From NCBI GenBank assembly GCA_963599255.1, contig CAVBWS010000058.1:1-11767 (forward strand): a stretch of 11,767 nt of DNA, read 5' to 3'. A model generated the notes under the pieces. That model saw nothing but the letters and a program-made list of their open reading frames with translations. It did no database searches and was not told the origin of the DNA. Positions within the stretch are counted from its first letter, which is position 1; each line of letters starts with the position of its first letter. A program made the position numbers and the translations under genes. This document shows positions 1 to 5,373 of the stretch, in pieces. Source of the DNA: RGIG5612 sp963599255. GTDB lineage: Bacteria > Bacillota > Clostridia > Lachnospirales > Lachnospiraceae.

Positions 1-309
1 TTCCTCATCAGATGTAGTATCAGATGTTTCTATTGCATCGACCGTACCGTCATCCTCGGGTTGTGTTGTTAAAGATGACTCTTCCACCCCCCCTTCGAGC
101 TCTTCCGGAAGGTCACTGCCGTCATTGGATGCATCCATAACTATGGCGTTATTGTCATCATCTGACGTAGAAACATAATTAACACTTTCTGTTTCATATT
201 CTGTCTCGCCGGCCATAACGGTAAAATTGATGTTCCCTGCTAAACCAAGTACCATTGTGAATGCGAGAAGGAATGACAGAAGTTTCTGCTTAATTCTTTT
301 TCCTTTCAT
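1..309 (-). CDS. Exported acidic protein of unknown function, N-terminal part only (runs off left edge)
   Basis: The visible 103 residues begin at an ATG with an AAGGA ribosome binding site 7 nt upstream and stay open to the left edge, so the C-terminal part is missing. Residues 1-33 look like a classical Sec signal peptide: a basic start (KGKRIKQK), a hydrophobic core at about residues 10-24, and a likely signal peptidase I site after V-M-A (residues 31-33). What follows (about residues 34-103) is low complexity, rich in Asp, Glu, Ser and Thr, with no recognisable domain. This resembles the acidic linker that precedes domains in large secreted or surface proteins of Lachnospiraceae, but that is inference. 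A run of seven G on the coding strand (plus positions 87-93) lies in this linker. The gene has its own candidate promoter and is separated from ssrA by a terminator, so it is probably an independent unit. Export is fairly sure; function is unknown. Confidence 0.8.
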   Translation of the reverse strand, partial: MKGKRIKQKLLSFLLAFTMVLGLAGNINFTVMAGETEYETESVNYVSTSDDDNNAIVMDASNDGSDLPEELEGGVEESSLTTQPEDDGTVDAIETSDTTSDEE

Positions 310-424
310 ACCTATTTCCTTTCTTCTTGTTTTATCTATAAGTTGCCAAGCTAAGTATAAACAATATTTGTTTTAATTAATACTCTGTTCACAATTAATT
401 CATATAATCGCAAAAACTCTCGAG

Positions 425-453
425 ATTTTACTCCATATGCTTTTATACGGCAA
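425..453 (-). promoter_or_regulatory. Candidate sigma-70 type promoter for the exported protein gene
   Basis: On the minus strand a TTGCCG -35 box (448-453) and a TAAAAT -10 box (425-430) are separated by exactly 17 nt. Transcription would begin near 418, giving a leader of about 110 nt before the ATG at 309. An 8-bp palindrome TCTCGAGA (418-425) falls at the predicted start point, and a 15-bp imperfect palindrome (359-373, arms AAACAA/TTGTTT) lies in the leader. Apart from this promoter and the palindrome at 472-493 I see nothing else in the gene-free stretch 310-576. Assigned by consensus match only. Confidence 0.5.
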
Positions 454-471
454 CAATAACTACTATGTTTA

Positions 472-493
472 TATGTATTTTATAAAATACATA
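472..493. repeat. Perfect 22-bp palindrome, possible operator
   Basis: The half-site TATGTATTTTA (472-482) is followed directly by its exact reverse complement (483-493), with no spacer. Its centre lies about 65 bp upstream of the predicted transcription start of the left-edge gene, just beyond the -35 box, a position usual for an activator site. It is A+T only apart from one G and one C, and no T run follows it on either strand, so it does not look like a terminator. The bound protein is unknown. Confidence 0.5.
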
Positions 494-576
494 AGTAAGC
501 TCAGACGAGCAGATAAAAAGGTGGTTGATTTGTTTGTAAACACCCAGCATTGACAATGCATGAGGTTCTCATACAG

Positions 577-613
577 AAAAAATCCACCGTAATTCTATCA
601 AAATTACGGTGGA
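577..613 (-). terminator. Rho-independent terminator of ssrA
   Basis: On the minus strand a perfect 12-bp stem (arms 602-613 and 583-594) with a 7-nt loop is followed at once by six T (plus-strand A run 577-582). It begins 8 nt after the last base of the tmRNA, so it ends the ssrA transcript. Confidence 0.93.
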
Positions 614-620
614 CTTATGA

Positions 621-968
621 TGGAGCTGAGGGGAATCGAACCCCTGTCCGAAATCCTGTCCATAAGACTTTCTTCCACTACAGTCGCTGAAATTTTATTC
701 CCTTACACGGATCCCCAACGACAGACTTCCATGCAAGGTAGCTTCATAGATTTTCTTATGCGGCAAAGCTTAAGCACAAGAGTTTTCCGTCTGGATGACG
801 CCGGTTAACCGATACAACGGACGATACCGGGCCGACGAGCTGCACTTAGGCAGCTAAAGCTAATTTATTATTGTTAGCGTTTAAATTTAATTTGGATCTT
901 TTATGGTAGTTACCCGCTACCAGTGGCTTATCCTACTTCTAGAACCCCGTCGAAACCTTTACAGCCCC
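621..968 (-). ncRNA. ssrA: Transfer-messenger RNA (tmRNA)
   Basis: tmRNA rescues stalled ribosomes: charged with alanine and bound by SmpB it enters the empty A site, and its short reading frame then tags the unfinished protein for proteolysis. The 5' end GGGGCUG (968-962) pairs with CAGCUCC near the 3' end (628-622) as a 7-bp acceptor stem. This puts a G-U wobble at the third pair, the alanine identity signal (G3-U70), and A73 at 621. A T arm with the AGGGG/CCCCU stem and UUCGAUU loop precedes the acceptor strand, and the conserved GGUUUCGACGGGG block follows the 5' end. The bases after A73 are TCA rather than CCA, so the CCA tail is apparently added by tRNA nucleotidyltransferase. The 348-nt length is normal for a one-piece tmRNA. 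It lies directly downstream of smpB and ends at the terminator at 577-613. I see no strong promoter in the 82 nt between smpB and the 5' end. Confidence 0.96.
846..878 (-). other. tmRNA proteolysis-tag reading frame, ANNNKLALAA
   Basis: Within ssrA, reading from the likely resume codon GCT (878-876) gives A-N-N-N-K-L-A-L-A-A and then a TAA stop (848-846). The LALAA end is the usual signal recognised by ClpXP-type proteases. The six bases before the resume codon, TTAAAC, have an A at position -4, as in E. coli tmRNA (TTAGTC), which supports this frame. The stop is clear; the exact resume codon is inferred. Confidence 0.85.
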
Positions 969-1050
969 GAATGTGTTCCGGAAAACCGTCTTGCATCACC
1001 TTCATCGGCATGTCAGACGATCTTTTATTCTATAAAATCGGCGAACCGCT

Positions 1051-1521
1051 TCAGCCCTTGAGATTACGAACCTTATAATCTCTCTCTGCCTCACGACGCT
1101 GATCCTTCTTGGCTATATCCGCCCGCTTATCATATAACTTCTTGCCCTTGCATAAGCCGAATTGAAGCTTGCACAGATTACCCTTGAAGTATACCTGCAG
1201 AGGAACTATGGCCATGCCCTGTTCCATTACTTTCTGATTCAGCTTACGGATCTCACTCTTATGGAGCAAGAGCTTTCGTGTACGCAGCGGATCTCTGTTG
1301 AATATGTTGCCCTTCTCATATGGGGAAATATTCATACCATAAATAATGGCTTCGCCAGCCTTTATTCGTATAAAGGATTCCTTGATGCTGCATTTGCCCA
1401 TGCGCAGGGACTTAACTTCAGTACCTGCCAGAGCCAAACCGGCCTCGTATGTTTCCTCTACGAAATAATCATGGTATGCCTTCTTATTATTCGCTATAAG
1501 TTTTGAATAATCTTTTCCCAT
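1051..1521 (-). CDS. smpB: SsrA-binding protein SmpB
   Basis: SmpB binds the tRNA-like part of tmRNA and brings it to the A site of stalled ribosomes. Family signatures are plain: NKKAYHDYFVEETYEAGLAL near the start, then GTEVKSLR, the ISPYEKGN block, DPLRTRKLLLHKSEI, and GLCKGKKLYDKR before a lysine- and arginine-rich C-terminal tail that inserts in the mRNA channel. I start the gene at the ATG at 1521 (156 aa). This leaves the same distance to the NKKA motif as in Bacillus subtilis SmpB. An in-frame ATG ten codons upstream (1551) is possible, but its extra residues have no counterpart in the family. Neither start has a strong ribosome binding site; AGAGAA lies just before the chosen one. 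It is directly upstream of ssrA and separated from secG by a terminator. The leader holds inverted repeats but no convincing promoter. Identity is certain; the start is likely. Confidence 0.96.
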   Translation of the reverse strand: MGKDYSKLIANNKKAYHDYFVEETYEAGLALAGTEVKSLRMGKCSIKESFIRIKAGEAIIYGMNISPYEKGNIFNRDPLRTRKLLLHKSEIRKLNQKVMEQGMAIVPLQVYFKGNLCKLQFGLCKGKKLYDKRADIAKKDQRREAERDYKVRNLKG

Positions 1522-1564
1522 ACTTGTTCTCTGAATTCCAACAGTCTGCATCTACGCTGAGACG

Positions 1565-1600
1565 GCGCAGTCAGAACATAAGCTAATCGACTTACTGCGC
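1565..1600 (-). repeat. Inverted repeat in the smpB leader
   Basis: On the minus strand GCGCAGT (1600-1594) and its exact complement ACTGCGC (1571-1565) enclose a 22-nt loop. The second arm can instead pair, with one G-U pair, to GCGTAG (1557-1552) downstream, so two mutually exclusive hairpins are possible. They lie 30-80 nt before the preferred smpB start. Any regulatory role is inference. Confidence 0.4.
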
Positions 1601-1650
1601 ATCCTCATTGTGCCTATTTATGCAGCATGAGCTTATGCACATGTCACATA

Positions 1651-1679
1651 AATAAAGCACTCTCTGCTGAGAGTGCTTT
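1651..1679 (-). terminator. Rho-independent terminator after secG
   Basis: A perfect 11-bp stem (1654-1664 with 1669-1679) with a 4-nt loop lies 9 bp beyond the secG stop codon. On the minus strand the stem ends in TTT and continues ATTTATG, a moderately T-rich tail. It separates the secG transcript from smpB. Confidence 0.8.
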
Positions 1680-1688
1680 CAAAATACA

Positions 1689-1931
1689 TTATTTTGTGAA
1701 CATTCCTACATTCAGGAGGATTGCTAATATAAAGAATATTATTCCTGCTACTGTAGTAATCTTCTCAAGCTTACCCTCTTTTGTTTTTGACTTGCTCTTA
1801 GCCCAGAATGTCTCTGAAGAACCTGCCAGTGAGCTTGAAAGTCCGGCGCTCTTGCCCTGCTGCAGAACTATTGCTACTATTAAAATAACGCTTATGATCG
1901 AAATGATGATCGTTGCTATTGTGTAAAACAA
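1689..1931 (-). CDS. secG: Preprotein translocase subunit SecG
   Basis: SecG is the small accessory subunit of the SecYEG channel in the cytoplasmic membrane and aids SecA-driven protein export. The 80-residue protein has the family's two-helix layout: helix one at about residues 2-23, a loop with the conserved LQQGKSAGLSSSLAGSSE stretch, a lysine-rich segment, and helix two at about residues 57-78. Length is normal for Gram-positive SecG. The start is TTG at 1931, chosen because a perfect AGGAGGT lies 7 nt upstream and no ATG is available nearby in frame. A strong promoter lies 35-63 bp upstream and a terminator follows the stop, so secG can be made from a one-gene transcript, although read-through from gpmI is possible. 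The usual clostridial and Bacillus neighbour rnr (RNase R), often between secG and smpB, is absent. Confidence 0.95.
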   Translation of the reverse strand: MFYTIATIIISIISVILIVAIVLQQGKSAGLSSSLAGSSETFWAKSKSKTKEGKLEKITTVAGIIFFILAILLNVGMFTK

Positions 1932-1938
1932 AACTATT

Positions 1939-1945
1939 ACCTCCT
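1939..1945 (-). promoter_or_regulatory. Shine-Dalgarno site deciding the TTG start of secG
   Basis: The minus strand reads AGGAGGT, a full match to the anti-Shine-Dalgarno sequence, 7 nt before TTG at 1931. No other start codon lies at a suitable distance, so this fixes the unusual start. Confidence 0.85.
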
Positions 1946-1965
1946 AACCAGAAATCAACAGAATA

Positions 1966-1994
1966 TTTATATCACAGTTGCTGCCCATAAGCAA
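1966..1994 (-). promoter_or_regulatory. Strong candidate promoter of secG (proximal)
   Basis: TTGCTT (1989-1994) and TATAAA (1966-1971) are separated by 17 nt on the minus strand, with a TGA extended -10 element directly before the -10 box. Transcription would start near 1958, leaving a leader of about 27 nt that contains the Shine-Dalgarno site. Confidence 0.7.
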
Positions 1995-2106
1995 GAAACA
2001 TTTTCTATTTTGCATCGGTTTCTGTTTAAATTTAATGATTTCGTAACTTTCAGAACCAGATTGATTTTCGGGAATCAGACATTAATTGCCTGCATTTCTA
2101 AAACTT

Positions 2107-2136
2107 ATTATAAAATCTCATCCGACAGCTAAACAA
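2107..2136 (-). promoter_or_regulatory. Second candidate promoter upstream of secG (distal)
   Basis: TTGTTT (2131-2136) and a perfect TATAAT (2107-2112) are separated by 18 nt on the minus strand. A start near 2099 would give secG a leader of about 170 nt; I see no stable riboswitch-like fold in it. The site lies just after the gpmI stop codon. Confidence 0.5.
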
Positions 2137-2162
2137 GTCAACTTATAAAAACACTTTTATGA

Positions 2163-3695
2163 TCACTTCACGATCAGACTCTCGCCTGTCATCTCCTTAG
2201 GCTGTTCCAATCCCAGAAGTTCCAGAAGTGTCGGGGCAATGTCGCACAGCCTTCCGCCTTCTCTTAACTTCCAGCCTTCAGGGCCGTTGATAAGGATAAA
2301 CGGCACCGGATTAGTTGTATGGGCTGTCCATGGCTCACCCGTCTTATAGTCAATAAGTTCCTCGGCATTACCGTGATCGGCGCACAGGAATATGACTCCA
2401 TCCACTTCCTTAATAGCTTCCACTGCCCTTTCGACCATTGAATCTACTGTTTCAATGGCCTTGATCACAGCCGATTCTATTCCCGTATGACCTACCATAT
2501 CAGGATTAGCGAAATTAATGATGATAACGTCATACTCACCGCATTTGATCTTATCAACCAATATATCGCAGACAGACTGAGCACTCATCTCAGGCTGCAG
2601 ATCATATGTGGCCACCTTAGGTGATGCCACCAGGAAACGGTCCTCTCCTTCATTTGGTTTCTCTACACCGCCGTTAAAGAAGAAGGTGACGTGAGCATAC
2701 TTCTCTGTTTCGGCTATTCTGGCCTGCTTAAGCCCGCATTTTGCCAGGTATTCTCCTAATGTATTATGGATTTCCTCTTCCTTAAATACAACATGCTTGT
2801 TAGGGATCGTTACATCATATTCCGTGAAGCATACATAGAAGTTCTGGATCCTGTCACCTCTGTCAAATCCGTCAAAATCCTCCATGCAGAAGGTTCTGGT
2901 GATCTCTCTGGCTCTGTCAGGTCTGAAATTGATAAATATAATTGAGTCGCCGTCCTTAATTGTTGCCGTAGGCTGTCCGTCCTTCGTTATAACAATAGGC
3001 TCGATAAATTCATCATTTACGCCTGCTGCGTAGGATTTCTCAATGGCAGCAATCGGATCTGTTTCATGACTTCCGATGCCCTTAACCAGTGCGTTATATG
3101 CCCGCTCCACACGTTCCCAGCGATTATCCCGGTCCATGGCATAATATCTGCCTGTAATAGTTGCGATCTGGCCCGTTTGCTCTGACATGACCTTCATCAG
3201 ATCCTTAATATATCCGACTCCCGATGTAGGTGATGTGTCACGGCCATCCATGAAGCAATGAACGTACACTCTGTCCAGCCCCTTCATCTTGCACAGCTTA
3301 AGAAGCGCATACAGGTGTCTTATGTCACTATGCACACCGCCATCTGACATGAGACCATATATATGAAGATCAGTTCCCTTATCCTGGCAATTCTTAATCG
3401 CTTCCAGCAGCTCAGGCTTCTCGAAGAAATCGCCATCCTCGATTGACTTGGTGATCCTGGTAAGATCCTGATAAACAATCCTTCCGGCACCCATGTTGAG
3501 GTGTCCTACTTCGGAATTACCCATCTGTCCTTCCGGAAGTCCTACCGCAAGTCCGGAGGCCTGACCCTTAACAAATGGATACTCCTTCATCAATCTGTCC
3601 ATGACCGGAGTATGTGCCTTAGCAATGGCATTGCCTTCATAGACAGGACCCAATCCGTAGCCATCTAATATCATTAATACAACTGGTTTCTTCAT
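2163..3695 (-). CDS. gpmI: 2,3-bisphosphoglycerate-independent phosphoglycerate mutase
   Basis: This manganese-dependent cytoplasmic enzyme interconverts 3- and 2-phosphoglycerate in glycolysis and gluconeogenesis through a phosphoserine intermediate. The 510-residue length is typical of the family. Visible active-site elements are the first metal site MILDGYG (Asp11), the nucleophile Ser61 in MGNSEVGH, the substrate-binding block HCFMDGRDT, the FRPDRARE motif, Asp399 and His403 in NPDMVGHTG, Asp440 and His441 in CADHGNAEE, and His459 in TAHTTNP. All expected metal ligands are present, so the enzyme should be active. The ATG at 3695 has AGAGGA 7 nt upstream; another ATG 5 nt earlier is out of frame. 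It begins 18 bp after the nadK stop with no terminator between, so it is probably transcribed with the nadK run. This is not a usual place for gpmI, which mostly sits with pgk, tpi and eno. Confidence 0.98.
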   Translation of the reverse strand: MKKPVVLMILDGYGLGPVYEGNAIAKAHTPVMDRLMKEYPFVKGQASGLAVGLPEGQMGNSEVGHLNMGAGRIVYQDLTRITKSIEDGDFFEKPELLEAIKNCQDKGTDLHIYGLMSDGGVHSDIRHLYALLKLCKMKGLDRVYVHCFMDGRDTSPTSGVGYIKDLMKVMSEQTGQIATITGRYYAMDRDNRWERVERAYNALVKGIGSHETDPIAAIEKSYAAGVNDEFIEPIVITKDGQPTATIKDGDSIIFINFRPDRAREITRTFCMEDFDGFDRGDRIQNFYVCFTEYDVTIPNKHVVFKEEEIHNTLGEYLAKCGLKQARIAETEKYAHVTFFFNGGVEKPNEGEDRFLVASPKVATYDLQPEMSAQSVCDILVDKIKCGEYDVIIINFANPDMVGHTGIESAVIKAIETVDSMVERAVEAIKEVDGVIFLCADHGNAEELIDYKTGEPWTAHTTNPVPFILINGPEGWKLREGGRLCDIAPTLLELLGLEQPKEMTGESLIVK

Positions 3696-3713
3696 CTCAT
3701 TTTCCTCTCGAAT

Positions 3714-4571
3714 TTATCTCATTTTCTTACCCAGATGTTCAACAAAGCTTAATTTATCCAACCGCAGATTCAGCATCTTCTTGTCGGCTGCAGTAACCCG
3801 CACGATATCACCGTTTTTCAGTGCGATCGCATTGCCTCCGTCAAATGATATTGCCTTAATCTGTTTCTCTTCATCTTCCTTCTGTCTTACTATGATGTCA
3901 ATCTGTGCATCCGCCGAAAATACGACACTTCTGGAGTTAAGGGTATGCTCGCATATAGGTGTTGTAATGATTACCTCGGAAACAGGATGCGCTACAGGTC
4001 CCCCTGCCGACAGATTATATCCCGTGGAGCCTGTAGGCGAGCATACAATATATCCGTCCGCATTGTAAGAATTAAGAAATCTGTTATTAACCATGACGTC
4101 GAATTTGATGATGCTCATGGTTCCCAGCCTGTTAAGAACTATATCATTTATGGCTATATCTTCTCTTATGATCTTATCATCTCTTATGATTGAGCCCTTA
4201 AGGAGCATCCGCTCTTCCACATGACAGGCGCCGCTCATGATATTCTTAAATTCCTCGCGAAAACCCGTAAGATCCATTTCGGTAAGATAACCCAATGTCC
4301 CCAGATTAATGCCCATTATAGGGATATTAAGGTCGATGAGATCCTTGGCTGTATGAAGGAGGGAGCCGTCGCCGCCCAGTGATATCACCAGATCAGTATC
4401 CTTGGGAATGGATCTGGGATTTATGCGGCTGTACGCATTTCTGCCGTTCTTGCCGTTAAAAAGGCACGCCTCACAGATTCCGCCGTTTGATTCAATGATC
4501 TGCCTGGCCTGGTCCGTTAACTTGCCTGTGGGATCTTTTGTTGTGTTGGTAATAAGTACAAATCTTTTCAT
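3714..4571 (-). CDS. nadK: NAD kinase (ATP- or polyphosphate-dependent)
   Basis: NAD kinase phosphorylates NAD to NADP and so sets the cell's NADPH capacity. The 285-residue protein shows the family signatures: GGDG at residues 66-69 (Asp68 catalytic), NLGTLG at 89-94, NDIV at about 142-145, the ADG turn at 171-173, and the glycine-rich GSTGYNLSAGGP at 181-192. I begin at the ATG at 4571, 1 nt after the tlyA stop. The frame stays open for 27 codons further upstream, but that part overlaps tlyA and looks nothing like a kinase, whereas MKRFVLITN is a normal NadK N-terminus. There is no strong ribosome binding site, so translation is probably coupled to tlyA. Its position after tlyA is conserved in Clostridia; the argR and recN genes that usually follow are replaced here by gpmI. 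Confidence 0.97.
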   Translation of the reverse strand: MKRFVLITNTTKDPTGKLTDQARQIIESNGGICEACLFNGKNGRNAYSRINPRSIPKDTDLVISLGGDGSLLHTAKDLIDLNIPIMGINLGTLGYLTEMDLTGFREEFKNIMSGACHVEERMLLKGSIIRDDKIIREDIAINDIVLNRLGTMSIIKFDVMVNNRFLNSYNADGYIVCSPTGSTGYNLSAGGPVAHPVSEVIITTPICEHTLNSRSVVFSADAQIDIIVRQKEDEEKQIKAISFDGGNAIALKNGDIVRVTAADKKMLNLRLDKLSFVEHLGKKMR

Positions 4572-4572
4572 G

Positions 4573-5373
4573 TTATTTGTCCAATTTATCATGTGCCGCC
4601 TTAACGACCTCAGAGATAATGTCCTTGGATACAGAAGTATCACCATCTGCATTAATATAAATGAGATATTCTATATTGCCCTCAGGTCCCTTCACCGGAG
4701 AATAATCAAATCCCATGATCTTAAGTCCCCGGCTGTCCACGAAATCATATATTTTCTCAATGACCTCCTCATGAACTGCAGGATCTCTTACTACGCCCTT
4801 CTTGCCTACCTTCTCTCTTCCTGCTTCAAACTGAGGCTTTATGAGCATAACCATTTCCTTATGTTCATCTAACAGTTCAAGGGCCGCCGGAAGGATAAGC
4901 GTAAGGGATATAAATGATACATCCACGCTGGCGAAATTGATCTTCTCCGGAACTTCCTCAGGCTTTACATAGCGGATATTGGTTTTCTCCATTACAACTA
5001 CCCTGGGATCATTTCTCAGCTTATAATGAAGCAGTCCCTTGCCCACATCCACGGAATATACCTTAACTGCGCCATTTTGCAGCATACAATCCGTAAATCC
5101 GCCTGTAGATGAGCCTATGTCCATGCATATCTTGCCGGAAGGACTTACAGGGAAACACTCCATGGCCTTCTCGAGCTTCAATCCGCCTCTGCTGACATAC
5201 TTAAGGGTCTCTCCTCTTACTTCCACCACAGCATCCTCCGGAAACATGGAGCCTGCCTTGGTTTCCTTCTGGTTATTAACATAAACTATGCCGCTCATTA
5301 TGATGGTCTGAGCCTTAGTTCTGGTAAGCTCAGGATTTAATTCTGTAAGAAGCACATCAAGTCTTTTCTTCAT
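4573..5373 (-). CDS. tlyA: TlyA family RNA methyltransferase (16S/23S rRNA 2'-O-methyltransferase) with S4 domain
   Basis: TlyA proteins transfer a methyl group from S-adenosylmethionine to the 2'-O of cytidines in rRNA; in mycobacteria these sites affect capreomycin sensitivity, and some members are described as haemolysins. The 266 residues contain an N-terminal S4 RNA-binding domain (about 2-62) and an FtsJ-like Rossmann methyltransferase domain (about 60-250). Visible motifs are SRGGLKLEKA (61-70, catalytic lysine region), DIGSSTGGFTD (85-95, cofactor loop), VDVGKGL (108-114), DVSFISL (151-157), and LIKPQFEAG (177-185) with the second conserved lysine. Length is normal. The start ATG overlaps the dxs stop as ATGA, and the ribosome binding site is weak, which suggests translational coupling. 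The exact rRNA target in this organism cannot be read from the sequence. Haemolysis is less likely as its main role than methylation. Confidence 0.95.
   Translation of the reverse strand: MKKRLDVLLTELNPELTRTKAQTIIMSGIVYVNNQKETKAGSMFPEDAVVEVRGETLKYVSRGGLKLEKAMECFPVSPSGKICMDIGSSTGGFTDCMLQNGAVKVYSVDVGKGLLHYKLRNDPRVVVMEKTNIRYVKPEEVPEKINFASVDVSFISLTLILPAALELLDEHKEMVMLIKPQFEAGREKVGKKGVVRDPAVHEEVIEKIYDFVDSRGLKIMGFDYSPVKGPEGNIEYLIYINADGDTSVSKDIISEVVKAAHDKLDK

Noticed and set aside
550..555. TTGACA on the plus strand as a -35 box
   Set aside because: No acceptable -10 box lies 16-18 nt downstream and no plus-strand gene follows.
547..559. Short inverted repeat GCATTG-A-CAATGC
   Set aside because: A one-base loop cannot form an RNA hairpin of that size, and the 6-bp arms are within chance expectation for A/T-rich spacer.
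617..808. Plus-strand open frame of 63 codons
   Set aside because: It lies wholly opposite the tmRNA gene; the tRNA-like ends and tag frame explain the sequence.
1522..1551. Ten-codon N-terminal extension of SmpB from the upstream ATG
   Set aside because: The downstream ATG at 1521 gives the same N-terminal length as Bacillus subtilis SmpB; the upstream start has no ribosome binding site.
2145..2160. Six-bp A/T-only hairpin just after gpmI as a terminator
   Set aside because: It has no G-C pairs, a short stem and no following T run on the minus strand, so it is too weak to call.
4572..4652. 27-codon N-terminal extension of NAD kinase
   Set aside because: It overlaps tlyA in another frame and lacks family similarity, whereas the ATG at 4571 gives a normal N-terminus.
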